NCBI RefSeq assembly: GCF_017114825.1
Contig: NZ_JADEVO010000001.1
Span: 186,001-250,000, forward strand
Origin: Pseudomonas gregormendelii
Lineage (GTDB): Bacteria; Pseudomonadota; Gammaproteobacteria; Pseudomonadales; Pseudomonadaceae
Direction: 5' to 3'
DNA: 64,000 bases
The position numbers and the translations under genes were made by a program. Positions 38,062 to 49,448 of the stretch are shown here, piece by piece (position 1 is the stretch's first letter; every line of letters begins with the position of its first letter). The notes under the pieces were generated by a model. It was not told the DNA's origin and made no database searches. It worked only from the letters and a program-made list of their open reading frames with translations.

Positions 38062-39600
38062 TCAGGCCGCTTCAATCTTGCTGCGGTTCTGCTCGACCTT
38101 GCTCAGGTAATCCGCCAGCTTCTGTTGCTCTGCCGGGGTGGTGAACAGCCCCAGTTTGCTGCGGCGCCACAGGATATCGTGGGCGGTGGTTGCCCATTCT
38201 TCGCTGCACAGGTAGTCCACTTCGCGGGTATAGAGACCGCCGCCGATGTGTTCGCCCAAGTCGTTCAGGTCGCGCACGCCTTCGAGCATGCGCCAGGTGC
38301 GGCTGCCGTAGGTGGTGGCCCAGCGGCGGGCGATTTCGGTGGGCACCCAGTCGAACTTGTCACGGATCAAGGCGCTTAGCGCCTGCGGGGTGCTCATGTC
38401 CTCGCCACCGGGCAGGGTCGCGTGGGCGGTCCAGCTTGGCTTGATGTGGGTGAAATACGGGGTCAATTGCGCCAGGGCCGACTCGGCCAGCTTGCGATAG
38501 GTCGTCAGCTTGCCGCCGAATACCGAGAGCAATGGCGCTTCTTCGCCGCTACCAGACAGCGCCAGGGTGTAATCCCGGGTCACGGCCGACGGGTTATCGG
38601 ATTCGTCATTGCACAGAGGACGCACTCCCGAATAGCTGTGCAGAATGTCTTCGCGGCTGACCTGCTTCTTGAAGTGCGCATTCACCACTTTGAGCAGGTA
38701 ATCGGTCTCGCCTTCGGTAATCGCAACTGCCGCCGGGTCGCCGGTGTACTCGCGGTCGGTGGTGCCGATCAAAGTGAAGTGATTCAGGTAGGGAATGGTG
38801 AACACGATGCGCTGGTCTTCGTTTTGCAGAATGTGCGCGTGTTCGCCTTCGTACAGCTTCGGCACGATCAGGTGACTGCCCTGGATCAAGCGGATGCCGT
38901 AGGGCGATTCCATCTTCAAATCGTCACGAATGAATTTCGCCACCCATGGCCCGGCAGCATTCACCAGGGCCTTGGCGCGGATCGAAAACAGGCTGCCGTC
39001 GGCGCGTTCCAGGTGCAGATGCCACAGGCCCTTGGTGCGACGGGCGCTGACGCAGCGGGTTTGGGTGTGAACGTGGGCGCCTTTCTCGCGGGCGGCCATG
39101 GCGTTGAGTACCACCAGGCGTGCGTCGTCTACCCAACAATCGGAATATTCGAAGCCTTTGGTGATTTCGCTCTTCAGCGGGCTGTCTGGACCGAACTTGA
39201 GGCTTTTTGAACCTGCCAGCTTTTCCCGTTTGCCGAGGTTGTCATAAAGGAACAGGCCGGCACGGATCATCCACGCCGGACGCAGGTGCGGGCGGTGGGG
39301 CAGCACAAAACGCATCTGCTTGACGATGTGTGGCGCCTTGGCCAGCAACACTTCACGTTCGGCGAGGGCTTCACGCACCAGGCGGAATTCGTAATGTTCG
39401 AGATAGCGCAGGCCACCGTGGATCAGCTTGCTGCTGGCCGAGGAGGTGTGGCTGGCCAGGTCGTCCTTTTCGCAAAGGAACACAGACAGGCCGCGGCCGG
39501 CCGCATCCGCTGCGATCCCCACGCCATTGATCCCGCCACCGATGACGGCAACATCGTAGACCTCGGAGAGTGGGGGGGTAGGCAAGGTAGAAGTGGGCAT
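38062..39600 (-). CDS. glpD: Aerobic glycerol-3-phosphate dehydrogenase
   Basis: Membrane-associated flavoenzyme oxidising glycerol-3-phosphate to dihydroxyacetone phosphate with quinone as acceptor. The 512-residue protein has the FAD-binding start YDVAVIGGGINGVGIAADAA and SKLIHGGLRYLEHYEFRLV, NAAGPWVAKF, GTTDREYTGDP and SGVRPLCND. It is the last gene of glpF-K-R-D on this strand but has its own promoter region with a perfect palindrome just upstream. Confidence 0.97.
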   Translation of the reverse strand: MPTSTLPTPPLSEVYDVAVIGGGINGVGIAADAAGRGLSVFLCEKDDLASHTSSASSKLIHGGLRYLEHYEFRLVREALAEREVLLAKAPHIVKQMRFVLPHRPHLRPAWMIRAGLFLYDNLGKREKLAGSKSLKFGPDSPLKSEITKGFEYSDCWVDDARLVVLNAMAAREKGAHVHTQTRCVSARRTKGLWHLHLERADGSLFSIRAKALVNAAGPWVAKFIRDDLKMESPYGIRLIQGSHLIVPKLYEGEHAHILQNEDQRIVFTIPYLNHFTLIGTTDREYTGDPAAVAITEGETDYLLKVVNAHFKKQVSREDILHSYSGVRPLCNDESDNPSAVTRDYTLALSGSGEEAPLLSVFGGKLTTYRKLAESALAQLTPYFTHIKPSWTAHATLPGGEDMSTPQALSALIRDKFDWVPTEIARRWATTYGSRTWRMLEGVRDLNDLGEHIGGGLYTREVDYLCSEEWATTAHDILWRRSKLGLFTTPAEQQKLADYLSKVEQNRSKIEAA

Positions 39601-39639
39601 CGGCTGGCCTCTGGTTTTTGGTTATCTATATTTGAATTC

Positions 39640-39653
39640 GAACATTAATGTTC
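39640..39653. promoter_or_regulatory. Putative GlpR operator upstream of glpD
   Basis: GAACATTAATGTTC is a perfect palindrome 40 bases before the glpD start. It contains the TGTTC / GAACA half sites of the known GlpR operator consensus. A further half site TCGAACATT occurs near 39741. Confidence 0.72.
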
Positions 39654-39755
39654 ATTTGTGAAAATGGTAGCCCATAAATACGCGCACATCCAGTCAACTT
39701 CGATTGAAAATACTGATCGAAGGGCGGGGAAAGGAAAATTTTCGAACATTTAAAG

Positions 39756-39831
39756 CAAAAGATCGCAGCCTCCGGCAGCTCCTACAGGGGTGAGTGAACC
39801 TGTAGGAGCTGCCGAAGGCTGCGATCTTTTG
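39756..39831. repeat. Inverted repeat between glpR and glpD
   Basis: AAAAGATCGCAGCCTCCGGC + AGCTCCTACAG is mirrored by CTGTAGGAGCTGCCGAAGGC + TGCGATCTTTT with about 12 bases between. The near-perfect 30-bp arms would form a strong hairpin and could separate glpR from glpD transcription. Confidence 0.88.
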
Positions 39832-39843
39832 AGGCAGAAAGCC

Positions 39844-40599
39844 TTAAACGACTTCCAACCGAATCTTGTGCTGACTCAACAACTGCGCCAACGCCGGCAC
39901 GGGTGGCTGATCAGTCACCAGGCAATCGATCAGGCTGATCGGCCCCAGGCGAATCATGGCATTACGCCCGAACTTGCTGGAATCCGCCGCGAGTATCACC
40001 TGCCGGGCATTGGCAATGATCGCCTGGGAAACCCGCACTTCCTGATAGTCAAAATCCAGCAGGCTGCCATCTTCATCAATGCCACTGATCCCGACCAGGG
40101 CAAAGTCGACCTTGAACTGGTTGATGAAGTCGACACTGGCCTGGCCCACCACGCCGCCGTCTCGGCGCACATTGCCGCCGGTCAGCAGCACGTCGAAGTC
40201 ATCCTTGGCGCTGAGCATCGAGGCCACGTGCAGGTTGTTGGTGATGATCTTCAGGTGGCTGTGGTTGAGCAGGGCGCGGGCAATCGACTCGGTGGTGGTA
40301 CCGATGTTGATGAACAGCGAGGCGTGATCAGGGATTTGTGCGGCAATCGCTTCGCCAATCCGCTGTTTTTCATCGCGCATCTGGTCGGCGCGCATGGCGT
40401 AGGCGGTGTTTTCGACGCTGGAATCATAGGCTGCACCACCGTGGTAGCGGCGCAATAAATTGGCTTCCGCGAGCTGATTGATGTCGCGGCGGATAGTCTG
40501 CGGTGTGACGACGAACAGCGTAGCCATTTCCTCGATACTCACGTAGCCGCGTTCGCGGACCAGTTCGAGGATTTGCTGCTGACGGGGAGGCAGATTCAT
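39844..40599 (-). CDS. glpR: DeoR-family repressor of glycerol metabolism
   Basis: A 251-residue repressor responsive to glycerol-3-phosphate. The N-terminal HTH is [20 protein letters not shown] followed by [18 protein letters not shown]. The sensor domain has [37 protein letters not shown] and LIDCLVTDQ. The start has AAAGGAAG upstream. It is placed between glpK and glpD, as is usual in Pseudomonas. Confidence 0.95.
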   Translation of the reverse strand: MNLPPRQQQILELVRERGYVSIEEMATLFVVTPQTIRRDINQLAEANLLRRYHGGAAYDSSVENTAYAMRADQMRDEKQRIGEAIAAQIPDHASLFINIGTTTESIARALLNHSHLKIITNNLHVASMLSAKDDFDVLLTGGNVRRDGGVVGQASVDFINQFKVDFALVGISGIDEDGSLLDFDYQEVRVSQAIIANARQVILAADSSKFGRNAMIRLGPISLIDCLVTDQPPVPALAQLLSQHKIRLEVV

Positions 40600-40695
40600 G
40601 GGGCTTCCTTTGGGCTGCCGGGCAAAATTTGCCCATGATGCCGCAGGAATCTGCTCCCGACCAGTTACATGCCGATACTGAGTGCCTTGGCTGGC

Positions 40696-42270
<1,575 letters not shown>

Positions 42271-42278
42271 CTACGGTA

Positions 42279-43130
42279 TCAAGAAGTGCGCGGTTTGCCG
42301 TCAATGGCCGGTACTGCATCCGTGGTCTCGGGCGCGGCGCTGGGCAGATGACGGGCAATCAGCCCGCGATAGGCGGCAGCGCCGAGGCAGGCACCGACAA
42401 TCGGTGCAAAAATCGGAATGAGGAAGTAGGGGATATCACGCCCTCCGGTCAGGGAAATTTCACCCCAGCCGGTGAAAAAAGTCATCAGTTTCGGACCGAA
42501 GTCCCGGGCCGGGTTCATCGCAAAACCGGTCAGCGGGCCCATCGAGCTGCCGATCACCGCGATCAGCAAGCCGATCAGCAGCGGGGCCAACGGGCCCTTG
42601 GGCAAGCCGTTGTTGTCGTCGGTGAGGGACATGATGACGCCCATCAGGATGGCAGTGATGATGACTTCAACCAGAAACGCCTGGGCCGTGGACAGGGCCG
42701 GGTGCGGGAAGGTCGAGAACACCGAGGCCAGTTCCAGGCTTGCCTGGGTGCCGCGAACCATTTGGTGGGTTTGTTCGTAATCGAAGAACAGGTTGCTGTA
42801 GAGCGTGTAAACCAACAAGGCGCCACAGAAGGCACCGGCGACCTGGGCGAGGATGTAAAAGGGCAGTTTGCGCTTTTCGAAGTCAGTAAAGATGCACAGC
42901 GCGATGCTGACGGCGGGGTTGAGGTGAGCCCCGGAAACGCCGGCGGTCATATAGATCGCCATGCTCACGCCGACACCCCAGATGATGCTGATTTCCCACA
43001 AGCCGAAGCTGGCACCCGCGACCTTGAGCGCAGCCACACAACCGGTGCCGAAAAAGATAAGCAGGGCAGTGCCCAGGAACTCGGCCATGCACTGGCTCGA
43101 GAGCGGCGGTTGTTGTAAAGCAGTTGTCAT
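42279..43130 (-). CDS. glpF: Glycerol uptake facilitator (aquaglyceroporin)
   Basis: A 283-residue MIP family channel with six helices and the two pore motifs GAHLNPAVSIAL and GFAMNPARDFGP. The D in NPARD is typical of glycerol facilitators, as is MAEFLGTALLIFFGTGCVAA. The start MTTALQQPPLSSQ at 43130 follows GAGGTTTTTA; the longer frame from 43244 runs into the promoter. It is first in glpF-glpK. ATTCGTATTCGAAAAA near 43187 could be a weak GlpR site. Confidence 0.95.
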   Translation of the reverse strand: MTTALQQPPLSSQCMAEFLGTALLIFFGTGCVAALKVAGASFGLWEISIIWGVGVSMAIYMTAGVSGAHLNPAVSIALCIFTDFEKRKLPFYILAQVAGAFCGALLVYTLYSNLFFDYEQTHQMVRGTQASLELASVFSTFPHPALSTAQAFLVEVIITAILMGVIMSLTDDNNGLPKGPLAPLLIGLLIAVIGSSMGPLTGFAMNPARDFGPKLMTFFTGWGEISLTGGRDIPYFLIPIFAPIVGACLGAAAYRGLIARHLPSAAPETTDAVPAIDGKPRTS

Positions 43131-43426
43131 TAAAAACCTCGTTGTTGTTTTTGTCTGTGTGTTGCGTAGGGTCATTCGTGCAGCATTCGTATTCGAAAAA
43201 ATATAGACAAGAAACACTGCTGTCAAAGGTCGAAAGTGAACCATCGGTCACATTTCAACTATTAGTCATGTGAATGATCCTATTGTTCACCCGGCAGGAG
43301 GAATGCGGACGAGTGGTAAACCGCTGCTGCGCACCGATGAAACAGTGGCGCGATAGAGCCTTTTAGGGGGCAATGACCTAGAATCCGCCAGTGGATTTTT
43401 CCACCGCCGCCCAGTCTGGAGCTGAC
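43131..43426. promoter_or_regulatory. Divergent intergenic region glpF / ybaK
   Basis: This 296-base gap has no gene. Its glpF side is AT-rich, with ATTCGTATTCGAAAAAATAT resembling promoter and operator sequence. I see no terminator or RNA structure I can name. Confidence 0.45.
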
Positions 43427-43897
43427 ATGACCCCCGCATTGGATTTGTTGAAAAAAGTTCGAGCCGAACATCGTGTGCACAGTTACGAACATGATCCCAA
43501 GGCCGCTTCTTATGGTTTGGAGGCCGCGGAGAAGCTCGGCCTTGATCCGGCACAGGTGTTCAAGACATTGCTGGCGGCCAGTGAAAAAGGCGAACTGTTG
43601 GTGGCGGTGGTGCCGGTCGTCGGAAGTCTCGACTTGAAGGGCTTGGCGCACGCTGCGGGGGTGAAGAAGGTCGAGATGGCAGATCCTGCGGCAGCGCAGC
43701 GCTCGACCGGGTATTTGCTGGGGGGGATCAGCCCGCTGGGGCAGAAGAAGCGCTTGCGCACTTTTATCGATAATTCAGCTCAGGTGTTTGACAGCATCTT
43801 TGTCAGTGCGGGGCGCAGGGGGCTGGAAGTGGAGCTGGCTCCTGCGGTGCTGGCCGAGCATACCCAGGCGAAGTTTGCGGATATCGGGCGTGCCTGA
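43427..43897 (+). CDS. ybaK: Cys-tRNA(Pro)/Cys-tRNA(Cys) deacylase YbaK
   Basis: A trans-editing enzyme that hydrolyses Cys wrongly attached to tRNA(Pro). The 156-residue protein begins [20 protein letters not shown] and has [14 protein letters not shown] with the catalytic-type Lys, [20 protein letters not shown] and [20 protein letters not shown]. The start at 43427 is chosen over an upstream frame start at 43391 because the family begins here. Confidence 0.93.
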   Translation: MTPALDLLKKVRAEHRVHSYEHDPKAASYGLEAAEKLGLDPAQVFKTLLAASEKGELLVAVVPVVGSLDLKGLAHAAGVKKVEMADPAAAQRSTGYLLGGISPLGQKKRLRTFIDNSAQVFDSIFVSAGRRGLEVELAPAVLAEHTQAKFADIGRA

Positions 43898-43906
43898 CAC
43901 CGCTCC

Positions 43907-44008
43907 TGTAGGAGCGAGCTTGCTCGCGAAAGACTGCAGTGCGCCGCTGGGTATCAGGATCTTCGCGTAATCGTTAACGTCCATCGCGAGCAGGCTCGCT
44001 CCCACAGG
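43907..44008. repeat. REPIN after ybaK
   Basis: TGTAGGAGCGAGCTTGCTCG and CGCGAGCAGGCTCGCTCCCA form an inverted REP pair with a spacer of about 60 bases. Confidence 0.9.
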
Positions 44009-44036
44009 GGAACGAGCCGGTTCAACTGCGCTTGGC

Positions 44037-45146
44037 TCAGCTGGCTGTGCTGTAGCGGCGCACGCCGGTCTCGGTTGCCGGAATCTGCGCCGCCGTGCTG
44101 CCGGAGGCCTGGAACAACACCAGGTGTTCGGCCGCGACACGAATGCCCACTTCAGCACCGACCAGATGATCGGCGTGGCTCGGGAAAATCGACTCCAGCT
44201 GTGCACCCGTCGGCAATTGCAGGCGATACAAGGTCGAAGCCCCCTGGAACGACTTGCCGACGATCCGCGCTCTCAAGCCGCTGTCCGGTGCATAAACGAT
44301 ATCGTCGGGACGCAATAGCACGTCCACGGCGCCGCCGACCGGCCAGGTATACGCCCGATTACCGCGCAACTCGCCCAGTTCGGTCTGCACCGACTCGGGA
44401 CTGTCCAGCCTGCCGCGAATGAAATAGCCCTGGCCGATGAAGCTTGCGACATAAGGTGTCAGCGGTTCGTGGTACAGGTTGTAGGGCGTGTCCCACTGCT
44501 CCAGGCGCCCCTCCTTGAATACCCCTACATGATCGCTGACGGCGAAGGCTTCTTCCTGGTCGTGGGTCACCAGAATCGCGCTGGTGCCACGGGCCTTGAG
44601 GATGTCGCGCACCTCATGGCTGAGCTTGCGTCGCAACTCGCCATCAAGGTTGGAAAACGGTTCGTCGAGCAGCAGCAATTGCGGCTCCGGCGCGAGGGCG
44701 CGGGCCAGGGCGACACGCTGCTGCTGGCCACCGGAAAGCTCATGCGCAAAGCGTTTGCCGAGGCCTTTGAGGTTGACCAGTTCCAGCAACTCTTCGGTCA
44801 CACGATCTTTTTGCGGGTGCTTGCGAATGCCGAAAGCGATGTTTTCGGCGACGCTCAGATGCGGAAACAGCGCGTAATCCTGGAACACCATGCCGATCCG
44901 GCGTTTCTCCGGCGCGAGGGTGAATCCGGCGCTGGAGATCGTCTCGCCCGCCAGGGTAATTTCCCCTTCGTGCACCGGTTCGAAGCCGGCAATGGCGCGC
45001 AGGGTGGTGGTCTTGCCGCAGCCCGAAGAGCCCAGCAGGCAACCGATATCACCGGCATTCAAATGCAGGTTGAGGTTCTGCACGACTCGCTGGTCTTGAT
45101 AGCCGCAGGCGAGGTTGCGCAGGTTTAGCAATAATGGCTGGCTCAT
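44037..45146 (-). CDS. Orphan ABC transporter ATP-binding protein (iron/spermidine-type, FbpC/PotA-like)
   Basis: A 369-residue importer ATPase. Walker A is [18 protein letters not shown], the Q-loop [14 protein letters not shown], the signature [18 protein letters not shown], Walker [17 protein letters not shown] and the H-loop [17 protein letters not shown]-terminal TOBE region follows ([15 protein letters not shown]). It lacks neighbouring permease or binding-protein genes. It lies downstream of argF and overlaps it by four bases, so it is probably co-transcribed with argF. The substrate is unclear; ferric iron or polyamine are family possibilities. Confidence 0.88.
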   Translation of the reverse strand: MSQPLLLNLRNLACGYQDQRVVQNLNLHLNAGDIGCLLGSSGCGKTTTLRAIAGFEPVHEGEITLAGETISSAGFTLAPEKRRIGMVFQDYALFPHLSVAENIAFGIRKHPQKDRVTEELLELVNLKGLGKRFAHELSGGQQQRVALARALAPEPQLLLLDEPFSNLDGELRRKLSHEVRDILKARGTSAILVTHDQEEAFAVSDHVGVFKEGRLEQWDTPYNLYHEPLTPYVASFIGQGYFIRGRLDSPESVQTELGELRGNRAYTWPVGGAVDVLLRPDDIVYAPDSGLRARIVGKSFQGASTLYRLQLPTGAQLESIFPSHADHLVGAEVGIRVAAEHLVLFQASGSTAAQIPATETGVRRYSTAS

Positions 45147-46066
45147 GCGTGGTGGTACGCCGGTTCGACGAGAAATTCGAGCAGGGCCTTCTGTGCGTGA
45201 AGACGGTTTTCGGCCTGATCCCAGGCGACCGAGCGCTTGTCATCGAGCAGGTCGAGGCTGATTTCCTCGCCACGGTGGGCAGGCAGACAGTGCATGAACA
45301 GCACGTCCGGAGCGGCCAGGTCGAGCAGCGCACGGTTGACCTGGAAGGGAGCAAACAGCTTGAGACGCTTGGCGGTTTCTTCTTCCTGGCCCATGGAGGT
45401 CCAGACGTCGGTGCTCACCAGGTGCGCACCGTGTACGGCGTCTTTCGGGTCGCGGACGATGGTCACACGATCGCCGGCCTTGGCCACGAATTCCGGATTG
45501 GGCTCATAGCCTACCGGGCAGGCAATGCGCAACTGGAAGTCGAACTGGATCGCCGCTTCTATATAGCTGTTGCACATATTGTTGCCGTCGCCGATCCAGG
45601 CCACGGTCTTGCCCTGGATCGAGCCCCGGTGTTCGAGGAAGGTTTGCATGTCGGCCAGCAACTGGCACGGGTGCAGGTCATCGGACAGGCCATTGATGAC
45701 CGGCACGCGGGAGTTGGCGGCGAATTCGGTCAGGGTGCTGTGGGCGAAGGTCCGGATCATCACCGCGTCAAGCATGCTCGACATAACGATCGCGCAGTCA
45801 CTGATCGGCTCGCCGCGACCCAGTTGGGTGTCGCGCGGCGACAGGAAGATCGCCTGGCCACCCAGCTGAATCATGCCGGCTTCGAACGAGATACGGGTGC
45901 GCGTCGAGGACTTCTCGAAGATCATCCCGAGTACGCGGTTTTTCAGAGGCTCGAACAGTACGCCGCGGTTACGCAGGTCCTTGAGCTCAACGCCTCGACG
46001 GATCACGCTGACCAGCTCTTCGGGCGTGCAATCCATCAGGGAGAGAAAGTGCCTTGCGCTCATCAT
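45143..46066 (-). CDS. argF: Ornithine carbamoyltransferase, anabolic
   Basis: Makes citrulline from ornithine and carbamoyl phosphate. The 307-residue protein has the carbamoyl-phosphate site [15 protein letters not shown], the region [32 protein letters not shown] and [14 protein letters not shown] (the HCLP ornithine site). The start may be the second of two adjacent ATGs (MSARHF). AAGGTAG lies just upstream. It is shorter than the catabolic ArcB type. An ArgR-type box lies about 125 bases upstream. Confidence 0.96.
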   Translation of the reverse strand: MMSARHFLSLMDCTPEELVSVIRRGVELKDLRNRGVLFEPLKNRVLGMIFEKSSTRTRISFEAGMIQLGGQAIFLSPRDTQLGRGEPISDCAIVMSSMLDAVMIRTFAHSTLTEFAANSRVPVINGLSDDLHPCQLLADMQTFLEHRGSIQGKTVAWIGDGNNMCNSYIEAAIQFDFQLRIACPVGYEPNPEFVAKAGDRVTIVRDPKDAVHGAHLVSTDVWTSMGQEEETAKRLKLFAPFQVNRALLDLAAPDVLFMHCLPAHRGEEISLDLLDDKRSVAWDQAENRLHAQKALLEFLVEPAYHHA

Positions 46067-46189
46067 TGACTACCTTTTTGCAACAGACCGCAGATACTCA
46101 AAGCCTTGTTTAACTGAAAAACGGGCGAGACCTGCGGCGTAAGCCGCACGGGGCGACGAAATAGGGGAAGGCGCGATATTATAATTAAA

Positions 46190-46205
46190 TGTCGCGTCTT
46201 ACCAA
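46190..46205 (+). promoter_or_regulatory. Putative ArgR box upstream of argF
   Basis: TGTCGC-GTCTTACC-AA matches the Pseudomonas ArgR half-site TGTCGC-N8-AA. It lies in an AT-rich part (ATTATAATTAAAT) likely to hold the argF promoter. ArgR represses argF in P. aeruginosa, which makes the placement credible. Confidence 0.6.
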
Positions 46206-46459
46206 TAGGGCTACGGTTTTTAGGGGATTCGGAGGGGCTACGGGATTACCGCAGTAGCGCTTTTGAAGCCTGTTTCCTGACAGCAGCGCACCATTTGTAC
46301 ACTGCGGCCCCGGGGCTTTGCAATCAAACCGGGCAGGCAGAGTCGATTTCTGACCTTTCGTCCAGCCACGGCAACGCGCCTGTTTCTGGTCTGAAAGTTT
46401 TGCTAATACAAAGTGCTGGGTTATAACTAACGCACGAACGACGCAGGAAGCCCTTCGGA

Positions 46460-46750
46460 ATGGAATCGAAAGAACAGCAACTCATGGAACTGCTCGGCCT
46501 CACGGCCCGCTCCCTTACTCACCTCACCGCTTCCATGACTTCGATGTCCTTCGAGCTGCTGCGCAGCAATGACGAAGTTACCAAGGCCGCCGGCCGCCGC
46601 ATGATCGACCGCATGGCCACCATCAGCAGCGGCCTGGACGAACACTGGCGCCTGATCGGCGAGCTCACCGGCGTGCATGTCGGCCATGAGCAGATCGAGA
46701 CCGTCCAGGAAATCCAGCAGCAACTCCCCCCCAGGCTGCCGCCGAACTGA
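46460..46750 (+). CDS. Small conserved hypothetical protein
   Basis: A 96-residue soluble helical protein, MESKEQQLMELLGLTARSLT to QEIQQQLPPRLPPN, with no cysteines or membrane helix. AGGAAGCCCTTCGGA precedes the ATG. It looks like a genus-conserved protein. I do not recognise a domain. It reads towards the molybdopterin enzyme gene 134 bases downstream. Confidence 0.7.
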   Translation: MESKEQQLMELLGLTARSLTHLTASMTSMSFELLRSNDEVTKAAGRRMIDRMATISSGLDEHWRLIGELTGVHVGHEQIETVQEIQQQLPPRLPPN

Positions 46751-46884
46751 TTCCTTGTGTGCATCGGCTGGCCTGATGGCGGCCGATTCACAAGACGAAC
46801 GTCGCTGGCGAAGTGGCAGGGCAGGCGCCATAGTTTTGTTCCCGCGGTCGCTATTGCCCGCCCAGAACAAGACAGAGACTGGCC

Positions 46885-48993
46885 ATGACCAAGACTCTCC
46901 ACCACCGTGCGTGCCACCTGTGCGAGGCCATCTGCGGCCTGACCATCGAAACCACTGAAGTTGAAGGCGCGGGCGTGCAAATCACTTCGATCAAGGGTGA
47001 TGCCCAGGATACGTTCAGTCGCGGTCACATCTGCCCCAAGGCGGTGGCCCTGCAGGATATCCAGAATGATCCGGATCGCCTGCATCGGCCGATGCTTCGA
47101 GTGGGCAGTGAATGGCAGCCGATCGAGTGGGAGGCTGCGTTCAGTCTGGTGGCCGAGCGCCTGGCGCAGATTCAGGAGCGTCACGGACAGAATTCGGTGG
47201 CGGTCTACCAAGGTAACCCCAGCGTGCATAACTACGGGCTGATGACCCACAGCAACTACTTCCTCGGCCTGCTGAAAACCCGCAACCGCTTTTCCGCGAC
47301 CTCGGTCGACCAGTTACCCCATCACCTGACCAGTCACCTGATGTACGGCCACGGTCTGCTGCTGCCGATCCCGGATATCGATCACACCGACTTCATGCTG
47401 ATCCTGGGCGGTAATCCCCTGGCCTCCAACGGCAGCATCATGACCGTGCCGGACGTGGAAAAACGCTTGAAGGCCATTCAGGCCCGGGGCGGCAAAGTGG
47501 TGGTGGTCGATCCGCGGCGCAGTGAAACGGCGGCGATCGCCGACCAGCATCTGTTCGTGCGTCCCGGCGGCGATGCGGCGCTGCTGTTTGCTTTGCTCAA
47601 CACCTTGTTCGCTGAGGGGCTGGCCAAGGGCAGTCACCTGCCGGTGGATGGCCTGGACGAAGTGCGTGCGGCCGTCGCGCCATTCACAGCCGAGACCATG
47701 AGCGCGCTGTGCGCGGTGCCGGCCGAGTCCATCCGCCAGCTGGCCCGTGATTTCGCCGGCGCGCCTACGGCGGTGTGCTACGGACGCATGGGGGTGTCGA
47801 CCCAGGCCTTCGGAACGCTGTGCCATTGGCTGGTGCAATTGATCAACCTGGTCACCGGCAACCTTGATCGGGTGGGTGGGGCGCTATGTACCGAGCCCGC
47901 AGTGGACCTGGTGGCGTCGACTTCCGGCGGGCATTTCAATTTGTGGCAGAGCCGCGTGTCCGGGCGGCCAGAGTATGCCGGCGAGCTGCCAGTCTCGGCG
48001 CTGGCCGAGGAAATGCTCACCGAGGGCGATGGGCAGGTGCGGGCGCTGATTACCGTGGCCGGCAACCCGGTGTTGTCCACGCCCAACGGTCGCCAGCTGG
48101 AGCAGGCGCTGGATGGCCTGGAGTTCATGGTCAGTATCGACCTGTACATCAATGAGACCACGCGTTACGCCGACCTGATCCTGCCGTCGACCTCGGCCCT
48201 GGAGAACGATCACTACGACACCACGTTCAACCTGTTCGCGGTGCGCAACGTCAGCCGCTTCAACCGGGCGATCCTCGCCAAGCCTGAAGGCGCGCTGCAC
48301 GACTGGGAGATTTTCGTGGGGCTGGCCCAGGCCTTTGCCGCCAGGACCGGCAAGGCGCTCAAACCGACGATTGCGCCCGCGCAGATGATCGACCTTGGCC
48401 TGCGCATGGGCGCCTATGGCGACGCTTCCGAGCACAAGTTGTCATTAGCGACCTTGTTCGATCACCCCCATGGCGTCGACCTGGGCGCTTTGAAACCCAA
48501 CCTGGCGCAGCGCCTGAAAACCGCCAACCAGCGACTTCAGGCGGCGCCGCCGGTGATCCTCGCTGACCTGACACGTTTCGCTGCCCTGCAGGCGCCGGCC
48601 GCCGATGAGCTGTTGATGATTGGCCGCCGTCATGTGCGCAGCAACAACTCCTGGATGCATAACTATCACCGTCTGGTGAAAGGCAAACCGCGCCATCAGT
48701 TGCTGATGCACCCTGAAGACCTGAGCAAGCGCGGGCTGGTCGATGGGCAGCGGGTGCGGGTGAGTTCGCGGGTAGGGGTGATTGAAGTCGAGGTGATGGC
48801 GAGCCTGGACATGATGCAAGGTGTGGTCAGCTTGCCTCACGGTTGGGGCCATGCCCGCCCCGGTGTGCAGATGACCATCGCCAGCGGCCAGCCTGGCTCG
48901 AGCGCCAATGACCTGACCGATGAATGCCAGCTCGACGAACTTTCAGGTAACGCGGCGTTGAACGGCGTGCCAGTGACGGTGGCGGCGGCGTGA
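46885..48993 (+). CDS. Molybdopterin-dependent oxidoreductase, [4Fe-4S]-containing (formate dehydrogenase/nitrate reductase family)
   Basis: A 702-residue DMSO-reductase family protein. The N-terminal iron-sulfur motif is C10-x2-C13-x3-C17 with C50 (ACHLCEAICG, GHICPK). Molybdopterin-binding segments include VYQGNPSVHNYG, FMLILGGNPLASNGSI, VVVVDPRRSETAAIAD and the C-terminal domain MHPEDLSKRGLVDGQRVRVS. The position that often carries a Cys or Sec Mo ligand reads SVDQLPHHL, so the ligand may be non-thiol. There is no Tat signal, so it is cytoplasmic. No partner subunits are adjacent. The substrate is unknown. Confidence 0.88.
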   Translation: MTKTLHHRACHLCEAICGLTIETTEVEGAGVQITSIKGDAQDTFSRGHICPKAVALQDIQNDPDRLHRPMLRVGSEWQPIEWEAAFSLVAERLAQIQERHGQNSVAVYQGNPSVHNYGLMTHSNYFLGLLKTRNRFSATSVDQLPHHLTSHLMYGHGLLLPIPDIDHTDFMLILGGNPLASNGSIMTVPDVEKRLKAIQARGGKVVVVDPRRSETAAIADQHLFVRPGGDAALLFALLNTLFAEGLAKGSHLPVDGLDEVRAAVAPFTAETMSALCAVPAESIRQLARDFAGAPTAVCYGRMGVSTQAFGTLCHWLVQLINLVTGNLDRVGGALCTEPAVDLVASTSGGHFNLWQSRVSGRPEYAGELPVSALAEEMLTEGDGQVRALITVAGNPVLSTPNGRQLEQALDGLEFMVSIDLYINETTRYADLILPSTSALENDHYDTTFNLFAVRNVSRFNRAILAKPEGALHDWEIFVGLAQAFAARTGKALKPTIAPAQMIDLGLRMGAYGDASEHKLSLATLFDHPHGVDLGALKPNLAQRLKTANQRLQAAPPVILADLTRFAALQAPAADELLMIGRRHVRSNNSWMHNYHRLVKGKPRHQLLMHPEDLSKRGLVDGQRVRVSSRVGVIEVEVMASLDMMQGVVSLPHGWGHARPGVQMTIASGQPGSSANDLTDECQLDELSGNAALNGVPVTVAAA

Positions 48994-49090
48994 TCGTGTC
49001 TGTCGGGGAGACCGAGCATGGCGCTCGGGTTTCCGTTACAATGCGCCACCGTGCCGACCCTTGAGTCGGAAAGTTCAGCCGAGGTGCTCC

Positions 49091-49432
49091 ATGGATATCA
49101 TCGAAACGATTAAAGAGCAGATTGCTAACAACACCATTCTGCTTTACATGAAAGGTTCGCCGAATGCCCCGCAGTGCGGCTTTTCCGCAAAAGCTGCGCA
49201 GGCCGTGATGGCATGCGGTGAAAAGTTCGCTTACGTGGACATCCTGCAGAACCCGGAAATTCGCGCCAACCTGCCAAAATACGCCAACTGGCCAACTTTC
49301 CCGCAACTGTGGGTCGGTGGTGAGCTGGTCGGCGGTAGCGACATCATGACCGAGATGGCTGCTGACGGTTCGTTGCAGACTACGATCAAGGCTGCTGTCG
49401 AAGCGGCTGCTACGACCAAGACCGAAGCCTGA
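49091..49432 (+). CDS. grxD: Monothiol glutaredoxin Grx4
   Basis: A 113-residue carrier of [2Fe-2S] clusters. The monothiol active site is APQCGFSAKA (CGFS), with WPTFPQLWVGGELVGGSDIM forming the glutathione-binding cis-Pro and GG regions. The start MDIIETIKEQIANN has GAGGTGCTCC upstream. It lies next to bfr, bfd and a peroxiredoxin, a conserved iron/redox neighbourhood in Pseudomonas. Confidence 0.96.
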   Translation: MDIIETIKEQIANNTILLYMKGSPNAPQCGFSAKAAQAVMACGEKFAYVDILQNPEIRANLPKYANWPTFPQLWVGGELVGGSDIMTEMAADGSLQTTIKAAVEAAATTKTEA

Positions 49433-49448
49433 AAACGATTGGCTCCGC

